A stretch of DNA of 60,476 nucleotides. Origin: Halococcus thailandensis JCM 13552 (GTDB lineage: Archaea; Halobacteriota; Halobacteria; Halobacteriales; Halococcaceae). Positions 34,874-43,264 of the stretch are shown here, piece after piece (position 1 is the first letter of the stretch; every line of letters begins with the position of its first letter). The DNA lies in contig NZ_AOMF01000171.1 of the NCBI RefSeq assembly GCF_000336715.1, positions 160,507-220,982 of the forward strand, written 5' to 3'. The notes under the pieces are model-generated. The model saw only the letters and a list, made by a program, of their open reading frames with translations. It was not told the origin of the DNA and ran no database searches. A program made the position numbers and the translations under genes.

Positions 34874-35626
34874 ATGAACGTCTCACCCGTCACGGATCTC
34901 CCCGAAATCAGTGCTGGCGATGATCTCGCCGCACTGATCGCCGAGCGGGCCGACGGCGATGTCGACGTGGTCTGCGTGGCGAGTACCGTCGTCTCGAAGG
35001 CCGAGGGCCGGGCGCGCGATCTCGCCGACTTCCCGGCCGGCCCGCGCGCACACGAGATCGCCGACCGACTGGCCGAACTCTCCGGCGACGAGAAGGATCC
35101 TCGGTTCGCACAGGCCGTCCTGGAGGAGAGCACCGAACTCCTGATGGACGAACCGTTCTTGCTCACCGAGACACGGTTCGGCCACGTCTCGGTGAACGCC
35201 GGCATCGACCGCTCGAACGTCCCCGAGAACGATATCCTCCTTCTGCCGAAACGCCCGAGTGAGAGCGCGCGCCGACTCAGCGACGAACTCGGCGTTCCGG
35301 TGATCGTCACCGACACCTGCGGGCGACCGTTCCGGCACGGCCAGCGCGGCGTGGCCATCGGCTGGGCGGGCCTGTCCGCCAGCCGCGACTGGCGCGGCGA
35401 ACACGACCGCGACGGTCGCGAACTCGGCGTCACCGTCGAGTCCGTGGTGGACGAACTCGCGGCAGCGGCGAACCTCGTGCTCGGCGAGGGTGCGGGCGGG
35501 AACCCGGTCGCCGTCGTGGATGGGTTCGACATGGACGGGTTCGACGGCAGCGACAACCTCTTTCGCGCCGTCGAGGGTGATTTCGTCCGGCAGGCGCTCC
35601 GGGGGTGGTCGTATGCAGGGCATTGA
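34874..35626 (+). CDS. cofE: Coenzyme F420:L-glutamate ligase
   Basis: This 250-residue enzyme adds gamma-linked glutamates to F420-0. Signatures are VDVVCVASTVVSKAEGRARDL, EDPRFAQAVLEES-like, VSVNAGIDRSNVPENDILLLP, VIVTDTCGRPFRHGQRGVAIG and LVLGEGAGGNPVAVVDG (each read in part). It overlaps the F420-dependent reductase gene by 14 bases, and the LPPG transferase gene cofD is in the same window at 43560. Confidence 0.93.
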   Translation: MNVSPVTDLPEISAGDDLAALIAERADGDVDVVCVASTVVSKAEGRARDLADFPAGPRAHEIADRLAELSGDEKDPRFAQAVLEESTELLMDEPFLLTETRFGHVSVNAGIDRSNVPENDILLLPKRPSESARRLSDELGVPVIVTDTCGRPFRHGQRGVAIGWAGLSASRDWRGEHDRDGRELGVTVESVVDELAAAANLVLGEGAGGNPVAVVDGFDMDGFDGSDNLFRAVEGDFVRQALRGWSYAGH

Positions 35627-36593
35627 ACTCACGCCCGAGCGACCCACGCGGCGCACCGTCGATCTCGGCGAACGAGCCGCTCAGGCAGGGTTCGACACGA
35701 TCTTCGCGAGCCATCACTACAACAACCGCGACCCGTTCACAGCGCTCTCGCTGCTCGCCGATCGCACCGACGACGTCCGACTCGGCCCGGGCGTGACGAA
35801 CCCCTACGAGACCCATCCGGTGACGCTCGCCTCGCGCGTGGCGACGCTCGACGAGCTCTCGGACGGCCGGGCGGTCTTCGGCGTCGGACCGGGCGACCCA
35901 TCGACGCTCGAAAACCTCGATCTCGGCGAGCGCCGCGGGCTCCGCTCCGTCCTCGAATCGTTCAAAATCGCACAGGAGCTCTGGGCCGGCGAGCGCGTCG
36001 ATCACGACGGCACGTTCGGCGCACACGACGCCGGCCTGAACTACGAGGTCGGCGAGATCCCGGTCTACGTCGGCGGCGAGGGGCCACACATGTGCCGGAT
36101 GGCGGCCAAACACGCCGACGGGCTGCTGTTCAACGGCTCGCATCCCGACGACGTCGCGTGGGCGGCCGACCGGGTCGAGCAGGGTCTCGACGAGCGACCC
36201 GACGGGTATGGAAAATTCGACTTCACGGCGTACGCGAGCGTGAGTATCGCCGAAGACGGCGACGAGGCACGTGAGGCCGCCCGCCCGCCGGTGGCGTTCA
36301 TCGCCGCCGGCGCGCCACCGCCGGTCATCGAGCGCCACGGGCTCGATGGCGAGCGCGCGGACGCGATCGGCGAGGCGATCTCGGCCGGCGAGTTCGATAC
36401 TGCGTTCGATCGTGTGAGCGACGCGATGATCGACGCATTCTGTATGGCCGGCACGCCCGAAACGGTCGAGAAACGGCTGTCGGCGGTGTTGGAACACGCA
36501 GACAGCATCGTGATCGGCTCGCCGCTCGGGCCCGACGTCGAGGAGGCTATCGACCTTGCTGGGGCGGTGTGCGACCGAACCCGTCGGGAGTGA
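35613..36593 (+). CDS. mer: F420-dependent methylenetetrahydromethanopterin/folate reductase-like protein
   Basis: This 326-residue luciferase-like TIM barrel is of the Mer type. GFDTIFASHHYNNRDPFTALS, DVRLGPGVTNPYETHPVTLAS and LDELSDGRAVFGVGPGDP are characteristic (read in parts). In methanogens it reduces methylene-tetrahydromethanopterin with F420H2; in haloarchaea a folate-type carrier is assumed. Its start lies inside the cofE coding region. Its last 47 bases overlap a convergent small gene. Confidence 0.85.
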   Translation: MQGIELTPERPTRRTVDLGERAAQAGFDTIFASHHYNNRDPFTALSLLADRTDDVRLGPGVTNPYETHPVTLASRVATLDELSDGRAVFGVGPGDPSTLENLDLGERRGLRSVLESFKIAQELWAGERVDHDGTFGAHDAGLNYEVGEIPVYVGGEGPHMCRMAAKHADGLLFNGSHPDDVAWAADRVEQGLDERPDGYGKFDFTAYASVSIAEDGDEAREAARPPVAFIAAGAPPPVIERHGLDGERADAIGEAISAGEFDTAFDRVSDAMIDAFCMAGTPETVEKRLSAVLEHADSIVIGSPLGPDVEEAIDLAGAVCDRTRRE

Positions 36594-36768
36594 GCCCCGA
36601 GAGCAGTCCGCCGATGGCGAGATAGGCGAACAGCCCGAACGCGACGATCCAGATGAGGGTGCTCGACAGGATCAGTGCTGCCGAGAGCGGGTCGCCGAGC
36701 GCGACGTCGGTCACGATGTTCGTCAGCTCGGCGAGATTGCCGAGCAGTTCGAAGACGACGTTTGCCAT
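36547..36768 (-). CDS. Small membrane protein
   Basis: This 73-residue protein, MANVVFELLGNLAELTNIVT and onward, has one or two hydrophobic segments (about 29-50 and 52-60) and a Pro/Gly-rich tail. No family is recognised. Its 3' end overlaps the mer gene on the other strand by 47 bases. It lies between convergent mer and the MaoC gene. Confidence 0.6.
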   Translation of the reverse strand: MANVVFELLGNLAELTNIVTDVALGDPLSAALILSSTLIWIVAFGLFAYLAIGGLLSGLTPDGFGRTPPQQGR

Positions 36769-36799
36769 ACCGTTCCGTTGCTGGCGAGGGTACTTGTGC

Positions 36800-37195
36800 C
36801 TACTGACCCGCCTTCCAGACGAGTCCCTCGAACCGTCCGTTCAGCACCGTCTCACCCGCACGACGGCAGACGACCGCACAGGCGATCTCGTATCTGTCTT
36901 CTCGCTCGTCGACGCTCTCGGTCGTCACTTCGCAGGTGATCGATTCGCCGGTGTAGACCGGTTCGAGGAACTCGAACTCCATCGAGCGCGCGAGCACGCC
37001 GAGATCGCCGCCGATCTTGGTCGGGAGCGTCGCCGTGAGCAACCCCTGGACGACCAGCCGGCCTTCCGAATCGGGCTCGGTGTGGATCGCCTGCTGGTCG
37101 CCAGATACCTCGCCGAACTGTTCGACGTCCGCGTGCGTGAAGGTACGCTCGAAGACGTGCACGTCGCCGTCCGCGGGCTCGCTCGCCATGACCAT
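36800..37195 (-). CDS. MaoC-like hot-dog hydratase
   Basis: This 131-residue single hot-dog domain is of the (R)-specific enoyl-CoA hydratase/MaoC family. The active-site motif FGEVSGDQQAIHT (about residues 28-40) supplies the Asp and His. GRLVVQGLLTATLPTKIGGDLG is also typical (in part). It is divergent from an enoyl-CoA hydratase gene 76 bases away, suggesting a shared role in acyl-CoA metabolism. The start could be at 37195 or two codons later. Confidence 0.87.
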   Translation of the reverse strand: MVMASEPADGDVHVFERTFTHADVEQFGEVSGDQQAIHTEPDSEGRLVVQGLLTATLPTKIGGDLGVLARSMEFEFLEPVYTGESITCEVTTESVDEREDRYEIACAVVCRRAGETVLNGRFEGLVWKAGQ

Positions 37196-37271
37196 CCGTC
37201 TCGGTCCGCGCGCATAACTCCCTCGCCACCGGGAGGCGAGCTATTATACTCTCGCTGCCCGTCGTCGCGGT

Positions 37272-38039
37272 ATGACGTGGGAGACCGTCGATCTCGACCG
37301 AACCGAGGGCGTGGCGACCATCACCGTCGACCGTCCGGACCGGCTCAACGCGATGAACGTCGAGACACTCGACGCGCTCGAAGAGGCGCTCGACGAAGCA
37401 CGCGACGCCCGCGCGCTCGTGCTCACCGGGGCCGGCGACGACGCGTTCGTCGCGGGCGCGGACATCGGCTACATGGCGGAGCTCTCGGTGGCCGAAGCAC
37501 AGGCCTACGCCGAACTCGGCCATCGCGTCACCGACACGATCGAGACGTTTCCCGCACCGGTGATCGCCGCTATCAACGGCTACGCCTTCGGCGGCGGCTG
37601 CGAACTCGCGCTCGCGGCCGATCTCCGGGTCGCCGCCGAGAGCGCCGTCCTCGGCCAGACCGAGATCGACCTCGGCATCGTCCCCGGGTGGGGCGGCACG
37701 CAGCGCCTCTCGCGACTCGTCGGCGACGAACGCGCCCGCCGGCTGATCTTCTTCGGCGAGCGCATCGGTGCAGCGGAGGCCCACGAGATCGGTCTCGTCG
37801 GCGAGGTCGTCGCCGACACCGACCTCGACGATCACGTCGCCGACATGGCCGCCGACCTCGCGGCGAAGCCAGCACACGCCCTCAAGGCGGCCAAAGAATC
37901 GCTGAACCAGGCCCACGAATCCCACCTCTCGGCGGGACTGACCTACGAACGCCGCCTCTGGAGCGGTCTCTTCGGGACGCACGATCAGCGTGAGGGGATG
38001 GACGCGTTCGTCGAGGACCGCGAGCCCGATTTCGCGTAA
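37272..38039 (+). CDS. Enoyl-CoA hydratase/isomerase family protein
   Basis: This 255-residue crotonase-fold enzyme has oxyanion-hole and active-site regions ALVLTGAGDDAFVAGADI and PVIAAINGYAFGGGCELALA, then LGQTEIDLGIVPGWGGTQRL (in parts). A likely fatty-acid beta-oxidation or related acyl-CoA hydratase. The length is standard. It starts 72 bases after the divergent MaoC gene, with a ttatact box at about 37241-37247. Confidence 0.92.
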   Translation: MTWETVDLDRTEGVATITVDRPDRLNAMNVETLDALEEALDEARDARALVLTGAGDDAFVAGADIGYMAELSVAEAQAYAELGHRVTDTIETFPAPVIAAINGYAFGGGCELALAADLRVAAESAVLGQTEIDLGIVPGWGGTQRLSRLVGDERARRLIFFGERIGAAEAHEIGLVGEVVADTDLDDHVADMAADLAAKPAHALKAAKESLNQAHESHLSAGLTYERRLWSGLFGTHDQREGMDAFVEDREPDFA

Positions 38040-38102
38040 CCGATCGGGTCGACAGCGGTCGATCCCGACGTTTAACTTCGACCGCACGCCTACCTACCGG
38101 GT

Positions 38103-38423
38103 ATGGAGTTCTGCGACGAGTGCGGCTCGATGATGAAGACCGACGACGGCGTGTGGGTCTGCGACAACTGTGGCTACACCAAACCGCGCGACGATGCGAA
38201 GGAGGCGGCGATGACGACGACACAAGGTCAAGAGGAGTCCGAAATCATCGACGTCAGCGACGCCGAGAACCGTGGCCTCCCCACGACCGAGGTCCACTGC
38301 CCCGAATGTGGCAACGACGAAGCCTACTGGTATATGCAACAGATTCGTTCGGCCGACGAATCCGAAACCCGATTCTTCGTCTGTACGGAGTGCGAACACC
38401 GCTGGCGCGAGGACGATCACTAA
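38103..38423 (+). CDS. tfs: Transcription factor S (RPB9/TFIIS-like)
   Basis: This 106-residue protein has an N-terminal zinc ribbon (CDEC...CDNC, residues 4-25) and a C-terminal TFIIS-type ribbon (CPEC...CTEC, about 65-100). The C-terminal ribbon carries the QIRSADESET hairpin, whose acidic pair stimulates RNA cleavage by stalled RNA polymerase. It is the usual archaeal TFS length. A T-run follows the stop. Confidence 0.95.
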   Translation: MEFCDECGSMMKTDDGVWVCDNCGYTKPRDDAKEAAMTTTQGQEESEIIDVSDAENRGLPTTEVHCPECGNDEAYWYMQQIRSADESETRFFVCTECEHRWREDDH

Positions 38424-38429
38424 ACACCC

Positions 38430-38440
38430 ACTTTTTTAGA
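38430..38440 (+). terminator. T-run terminator after tfs
   Basis: Six consecutive T (38432-38437) occur nine bases after the TFS stop codon, just before the intergenic repeat begins. Confidence 0.5.
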
Positions 38441-38720
38441 CGGGGTCCTCCCTCGCGCCTGCGGCGCTCGGTCGAACCCCGACCAAAAACCTGGACTAAA
38501 AACTCCCGCGAGCGCCGCAGGCGCTCGCGGTGAACCGCGCTCACTGCGTTCGCGCGGACGATCTTCAACAGAGCACCGCAACAGCCGACCGCTGACCGCA
38601 CAGCACCGCAGAAGCCCTCGCTCCCTCACATTCGTTCAGTCGCTCGCCCTTCATCCGCCAGGAGAGCACGGCTCTCCTGAGCCTGCGGTCGCTTTGCGAC
38701 CGCGACGCCAGGGACCGCAC
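38440..38720 (+). repeat. Palindrome-rich dispersed intergenic repeat, copy 1
   Basis: The gap between tfs and the aminotransferase holds no gene. It contains an element sharing long identical blocks, in order, with 60243-60420 in reverse orientation: cccgaccaaaaacctggact, gaaccgcgctc, gcaccgcaac, gcagaagccctc and cgcccttcatcc. It includes perfect hairpins CCGCGAGCGCC/GGCGCTCGCGG (38506-38530, loop GCA), AGGAGAGC/GCTCTCCT (38660-38678) and GCGGTCGC/GCGACCGC (38685-38703). Confidence 0.75.
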
Positions 38721-38752
38721 CCGCACAGCGGCCGCACTGCCGCGCGGCGGCG

Positions 38753-40075
38753 TCACTCCATGGCGTCGAGAAGCATGCGCGCACCGAGGTCGATCTCGCG
38801 CTCGGTGACGTCGAGCGGCGGGAGGATCCTGAGCGTCTTGTTTCCGCAGGCGAGCGTGAGCAGCCCACTCTGGAAGGCGTTTTCGAGAACTGCGTCGCGG
38901 GTGTCCGAAGTGTCGAACTCGATGGCGAGCATCAGTCCCTTCCCGCGCACGTCGACGACCGATTCGGGGGCGGCGTCGTGCAGATGCTGTGTGAACTGCC
39001 GGCCACGCGCGACGGCGTTGTCCATCAGATCGTACTCCTGGATCGCGTCGATCGTGAGCGCGCCCTGCATCGAGGCGACGATGTCGCCGGCGCCCCACGT
39101 CGAGGAGATCCGACCCTTCTCTTCGGGGAAGACGTCCGAGCGCGAGATCGTCGCGCCGACGCGCAGCCCCTTCGCGGCCGTGATGACGTCGGGCTCGATC
39201 GGGTAGTGATCTGCACCCCACCATTCGCCCGTGCGCCCCATCCCAGCCTGGATCTCGTCGGCGATCAGCGTGATGTCGTACTGCTCGCAGACGTCGGCGA
39301 TCTCCTGCATGAAGGCGTCGCTCGGGAATCGGTAGCCGCCCTCGCCCTGGATCGGCTCCATCACGAGATAGGCGACCTCCTCGGGCGCGACCGATCCCTC
39401 GTCGCTCAGCATTCGACGGAGCTGCGAGCCCTCGCCGGTGAAGAACCCACACGAACAGTCTCCATCACCACAGGTTCGATCACTGCAGAACGGCACGTCG
39501 TGGATCCCCGAAATCTCGGGGTAGTCACGGCGATAGACCGACTTCGAGCGGTTGAGCGAGAGTGCGCCGAGCGTCCGACCGTGGAACGCGCCCTGGAAGG
39601 TGATGCCGTAGGAGCCACCGCCGTCGTAGCAGATCTTGATGGCGTTCTCGATCGCTTCGGCTCCCGAGTTCGAGAGGAACACTTTGTCCATGTCGTACGC
39701 GCTCGTCAGGTCGGTGAGTCGCTCCATCAGCCCTGCCGGGCCGGGGAAATCGGGATCGTCGGGCGAGCCAGCCCCCACGTAGAAGTCGTGACCCGCGGTC
39801 TTCAGCGGATCGACGAGATCGAACTCGGCCATCGGCTCGGTGATTTTCGGGTTGTTGTAGCCCAGCGGGGCGGCCCCGACGTGGCAGGTGAAATCCAGGA
39901 AGACGTTGCCGTCGGGATCGGTACAGAACGGTCCCTCGGCCGGTTCGGTCGGATCCCAGACGAACTCGTAGACGTAGGTGCTCGGAGCAGCGACGTCCTG
40001 TTGGCGCTCGACCCATTCACGGGCGCGCGGTCCCGGTAGCTCGCTGACACGGGGTGCTGCGGTATCCCGGTCCAT
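38753..40075 (-). CDS. Class III aminotransferase
   Basis: This 440-residue PLP enzyme is of the 4-aminobutyrate/ornithine type. SGAEAIENAIKI, FHGRTLGALSLN, LIADEIQAGMGRTG and the PLP lysine in ITAAKGLRVGA (Lys near residue 302) are visible. A cysteine-rich insert (CSDRTCGDGDCSCGF) near residue 205 is unusual and may bind metal. The substrate cannot be told from sequence. A PadR regulator gene lies 56 bases upstream on the same strand. Confidence 0.9.
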   Translation of the reverse strand: MDRDTAAPRVSELPGPRAREWVERQQDVAAPSTYVYEFVWDPTEPAEGPFCTDPDGNVFLDFTCHVGAAPLGYNNPKITEPMAEFDLVDPLKTAGHDFYVGAGSPDDPDFPGPAGLMERLTDLTSAYDMDKVFLSNSGAEAIENAIKICYDGGGSYGITFQGAFHGRTLGALSLNRSKSVYRRDYPEISGIHDVPFCSDRTCGDGDCSCGFFTGEGSQLRRMLSDEGSVAPEEVAYLVMEPIQGEGGYRFPSDAFMQEIADVCEQYDITLIADEIQAGMGRTGEWWGADHYPIEPDVITAAKGLRVGATISRSDVFPEEKGRISSTWGAGDIVASMQGALTIDAIQEYDLMDNAVARGRQFTQHLHDAAPESVVDVRGKGLMLAIEFDTSDTRDAVLENAFQSGLLTLACGNKTLRILPPLDVTEREIDLGARMLLDAME

Positions 40076-40131
40076 GGTCCACACCGTCGGGCCGGCGTCT
40101 TAACTAATTCGTTTCGGTCAGTGCAATATTT

Positions 40132-40407
40132 TCAGACGTCGACGTACTGGTCTTCCCACTCACGACGGGCGTCGATCTCGCGCTGGCCGCGGCGAGTGAT
40201 CTTGTAGTAGTTCGTCCGTCTATCTATCTGACCTTTCTCGACGAGCCCCTTGTCGACCAGCGTGTCGAGGTTCGGATACAGCCGTCCGTGATGGATTTCG
40301 GTCTCGTAATACTCTTCGAGTTCGTCCTTGATCGCCAGCCCGTGTGGCTCTTCCTTGCCGGCAATGGCGTACAGCAGATCGCGCTGGAATCCTGTCAGGT
40401 CGTGCAT
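40132..40407 (-). CDS. PadR-family transcriptional regulator
   Basis: This 91-residue protein is a single PadR winged helix: LTGFQRDLLYAIAGKEEPHG, then EIHHGRLYPNLDTLVDKGLVEKG (in parts), and a YYKITRRGQREIDARREW end. It has no ligand domain. It lies directly upstream of the aminotransferase gene and may regulate it and itself. I chose the ATG at 40407; the longer frame upstream runs through the promoter. Confidence 0.9.
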   Translation of the reverse strand: MHDLTGFQRDLLYAIAGKEEPHGLAIKDELEEYYETEIHHGRLYPNLDTLVDKGLVEKGQIDRRTNYYKITRRGQREIDARREWEDQYVDV

Positions 40408-40450
40408 CGTACTCGTGTACTGGTAAGTGGATGATTCGTATAAGTATATC
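40408..40450 (-). promoter_or_regulatory. PadR gene promoter with palindrome
   Basis: On the minus strand gatatacttatac (about 40438-40450) is a strong TATA-like box about 30 bases from the ATG. Between it and the start lies GTAC-tcgt-GTAC (around 40410-40421), a possible autoregulatory operator. Both are assigned by position. Confidence 0.45.
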
Positions 40451-40574
40451 GAAATTGTCTGCTCGCCGAAACGGTTGTACCGGGAAACTATGGGTGATTT
40501 TCGCACCGCTATAACTCTGAAAATATGCGTTCGAACCTACCGGACGAGCCGGTGCCACAGCTGTCGATCGTGAA

Positions 40575-40690
40575 TCAAGGAAAGCGCCCGACGCGGGAGA
40601 AAAGCCCGCGCCGGGCGCTCGCCGCCCTGAATTGGTCCCCGCTGACGCTTCGGCCCTCCAAACGAAGCGTCACTCGTATCCTGTGGACTG
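40575..40690 (-). ncRNA. Candidate two-hairpin small RNA
   Basis: The gene-free gap between the PadR promoter and the small gene at 40717 holds two strong hairpins. One is 40583-40597 with 40605-40619: fourteen pairs, one A-C mismatch, loop AGAAAAG on the plus strand. The other is TGACGCTTCG/CGAAGCGTCA (40643-40652 with 40663-40672), a perfect ten-base stem with loop GCCCTCCAAA. On the minus strand a ggttaagtg box (about 40693-40701) lies about 25 bases before the second hairpin, so a roughly 100-base RNA is plausible. The strand is uncertain. Confidence 0.5.
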
Positions 40691-40716
40691 TGACACTTAA
40701 CCTTATCGGCCGATCG

Positions 40717-40863
40717 TCACATGTGCTCCTCTTCGAGCGCCCAGCCGAGCGCGCGCCGGTAGTAGGTGAACATCTGCCTGACGCCCTCGTGGTTCATCTC
40801 CTCGTCGTCCAGTTCGTCCATGAGGAACTCGTACTGCTCGCGGATCTCCTCCTCGTCACGCAT
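40717..40863 (-). CDS. Small acidic helical protein
   Basis: This 48-residue protein, MRDEEEIREQYEFLMDELDD then NHEGVRQMFTYYRRALGWALEEEHM (in parts), is predicted to be almost wholly helical. No function is known. It follows the DUF1028 gene on the same strand by about 39 bases. The ATG at 40863 is preferred over a longer start with a basic N-terminus. Confidence 0.65.
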   Translation of the reverse strand: MRDEEEIREQYEFLMDELDDEEMNHEGVRQMFTYYRRALGWALEEEHM

Positions 40864-40902
40864 ACCGGCTCGACGGGATGCTCCCCCATGAACCTTCACC
40901 CG

Positions 40903-41826
40903 TCAGGCACGCTCGCGACCGGCGATCCCGTGCCAGATCGCGTTGACCAATCGCGTCTCGCCGCTACCTTCCGCATCGTCCCATCCGCGAGCGAGCGCGT
41001 CCTCCAGCGTATCGAGATCGTGGTTCTCGAAGTTGTTCGCGTCCCGAAAATCGGCGAGCGCCGTGCGTTCGTCCTCGCCGAACTCGCCCGATGCTTCCTC
41101 AGCAAATCCTGCCTCGACGAGCGCTTCCGTGACTGCCTCGGCAGTCTCCCCGTCCAGTTCTCGAAACGTGTCGGGCGGCTCGCGTTCGAGCAGCGTCACG
41201 TCGTAGACGCGGAAGACCCGTTCGAGCTCGTCGATCGGGCTCTCGTGATCGTCGACGCGGACGTCGATCCAGCGATCGTTGGCCCCGTCGTAACCACCGT
41301 CGGGTTTCACGACGTAGAGCGCCGCCGACTGCTCGCCACGGGCATCCCCACCGGCCTCGTTGCCCGCCTGTAGCGCGGCGATGAGTCGCTCGGGCAGGCC
41401 GCCGCCGGTCGATTCGTACGTGTCGGCCATCGCCTCGATCGTCGCGCGGTTCTCGAGGATGTTGCCCTGCACAGTGTAGTTCTCGCCCTGGATGTCGCCG
41501 GCGAACTCGAAGCAGTCCGCGCCGGTGAACGCCGCGATCGAGCCGTCCTGCCCGACGATGCCGACCTGTCGCTCGGGGGCCTGATCGTCGGCGTCGGTGA
41601 GCGTCTCGACGACCTCGCTCGCCGACCTCCCCTCGCGGAGCAGATCTAGACCATCGGGGCCGTAGGCGACGTTCGCGAAGCTCTGGGTGGCGATCGCGCC
41701 CGCGTCGGCGCTGGCGAAGGGAACCACCGAACCGACGCTGACGAACTTCGACTGAACGGCGACGCCGATCGCGTCCTGCTCCGGGTCGCGCGCGACGATG
41801 GAAAACGTGCTCGGGCGTGGTGGCAT
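40903..41826 (-). CDS. DUF1028 family protein
   Basis: This 307-residue protein matches DUF1028, an Ntn-hydrolase-like family, in its first 220 residues (STFSIVARDPEQDAIGVAVQSKF, GAIATQSFANVAYGPDGLDLL and TGADCFEFAGDIQGENYTVQGN, in parts). The C-terminal 80 residues include FGEDERTALADFRDANNFEN, which recalls peptidoglycan-binding-like repeats seen in some DUF1028 proteins. Biochemical function is not established. I chose the ATG at 41826, directly before the conserved start. Confidence 0.85.
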   Translation of the reverse strand: MPPRPSTFSIVARDPEQDAIGVAVQSKFVSVGSVVPFASADAGAIATQSFANVAYGPDGLDLLREGRSASEVVETLTDADDQAPERQVGIVGQDGSIAAFTGADCFEFAGDIQGENYTVQGNILENRATIEAMADTYESTGGGLPERLIAALQAGNEAGGDARGEQSAALYVVKPDGGYDGANDRWIDVRVDDHESPIDELERVFRVYDVTLLEREPPDTFRELDGETAEAVTEALVEAGFAEEASGEFGEDERTALADFRDANNFENHDLDTLEDALARGWDDAEGSGETRLVNAIWHGIAGRERA

Positions 41827-41942
41827 ATCTCCGGGTGCACACGCGCCAGCAAAAAGCGTTCCTCGCTCACGAGAACTGATCAACGAGAGCCGGCTCCGCC
41901 CTCTCCTGAGATATCTTTCATCGATAGCGATTGCATCTTAGC

Positions 41943-43169
41943 TCACTCGTCGCCGAACTCGTCGAGCGTCGTGTTGACGCCGGCCCGAACGTCCGAGACG
42001 AGCGCGCCATCGATATCGAGCCCGAGCACCGAGACGGCCGCCGTCCCGACCTGCTCGGTGGCGTCGGCCGGTGCGTAGATCCCGAAACGCCACTGGTCGC
42101 GCTGAGTGGTTTTGAGTGCCTCGACGAGCGTCGACTGTCGGCCGAGTGGACGGATCTCGCCGCTCACGACGACCCGCGAGGAGGACTCGGTCATGCGCGG
42201 GCGCGCCGGCACGTCGAGGATCACGCTCTCGGCGGCGACCGAGGCACGATCGGCGATCTCGCGTTCGTACTCGCGGATCGTCGTGTGATCGGCGTCGACG
42301 AGTTCGTCCGGCGTGTCGCGGAGCTCGGCCCACACCGCCCGTTTGTAGAGATCGCGTCGACCGAGACGCTCTGCATCCCTCGCCGTGCGCTCGTCGTTTC
42401 GCAGCGTCACCAGCAGGTCGTGGTCGTCCATCCGGCGGAGGTCCGCCCCGCTCAACTCGTCGTCGAGCAGGCGCTCGGTCGCCCGCCGGAGCATCGCCTT
42501 GCCGATGCGCGCGACGGGATGGCTGTAGACGACGGGGTTCATCAGCGCGCGGGCGAGCAACAGCGCCTCGGCCGTCTGGACGTTCCCCTCGGCGAGGACG
42601 AGCTCGCCGTCGAGAAAGCGGAGTTCGCGGACGAGCCGACCGTGGTCGATCGTTCCGTAGGGCACGCCCGTGTGGAGGGCGTCGCGCACTAGATAGTCCA
42701 TCCGATCGACGTCGAGTTCGCCCGAGACGAGCTGGCCGAGTCGGCCCTCGCCGGCCACCAGGTTCGCGATGCGTTCCGGATCGAGATCGTGGTCGGCGAG
42801 AACGTCGGCGACCTCACCAGTGGCGAGGAGTTCGTCCACGTCGTCGTGGTAGTTGCCCGTCCGACGCTGGATCAGCGCTTCGAGGTTGTGGCTGTACGGC
42901 CCGTGCCCGACGTCGTGGAGGATCGCGGCCGCGCGGACGCGCTCGGCCCGTACACCCTCGATACCGAGCTGCGAGAGGGCGCGATCGGCGAGGTGATAGA
43001 CTCCCAGACTGTGCTCGAATCGGGTGTGATTGGCCGAGGGATAGACGAGATCGACGGTGCCGAGCTGGCGGACGTGGCGCAGGCGCTGCACGGCCGGGGT
43101 GTCGAGCAGGGCCTGCGCGACGCCCGAAATCTCGATGTGGTCGTGGACGCTGTCCTTGATCGTCTTCAT
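41943..43169 (-). CDS. HD-domain phosphohydrolase (dNTPase-like)
   Basis: This 408-residue metal-dependent phosphohydrolase is of the SAMHD1/dGTPase-related HD family. It has SVHDHIEISGVAQALLDTPAVQRLRHVRQLG (read in parts), then the metal-binding series HTRFEHSLGVYHLA and AAILHDVGHGPYSH (H...HD...D). Likely substrates are deoxynucleotides or cyclic nucleotides. The C-terminal third is haloarchaeal and beta-rich. I chose the ATG at 43169 at the conserved MKTIKDSVHDH. Confidence 0.9.
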   Translation of the reverse strand: MKTIKDSVHDHIEISGVAQALLDTPAVQRLRHVRQLGTVDLVYPSANHTRFEHSLGVYHLADRALSQLGIEGVRAERVRAAAILHDVGHGPYSHNLEALIQRRTGNYHDDVDELLATGEVADVLADHDLDPERIANLVAGEGRLGQLVSGELDVDRMDYLVRDALHTGVPYGTIDHGRLVRELRFLDGELVLAEGNVQTAEALLLARALMNPVVYSHPVARIGKAMLRRATERLLDDELSGADLRRMDDHDLLVTLRNDERTARDAERLGRRDLYKRAVWAELRDTPDELVDADHTTIREYEREIADRASVAAESVILDVPARPRMTESSSRVVVSGEIRPLGRQSTLVEALKTTQRDQWRFGIYAPADATEQVGTAAVSVLGLDIDGALVSDVRAGVNTTLDEFGDE

Positions 43170-43264
43170 TGGTCCCGTCTTCGACGTGTTCGGTGAAAAA
43201 CTTCGGCCCTGCTCGTGTTTGGCAGTTCTCACGGCATGGATTTTCCATTGCTATTGACTCGATG

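Noticed and set aside
38440-38720. CRISPR array
   Set aside because: The palindromes are of different sequence and irregular spacing; there is no series of identical repeats with equal-length spacers.
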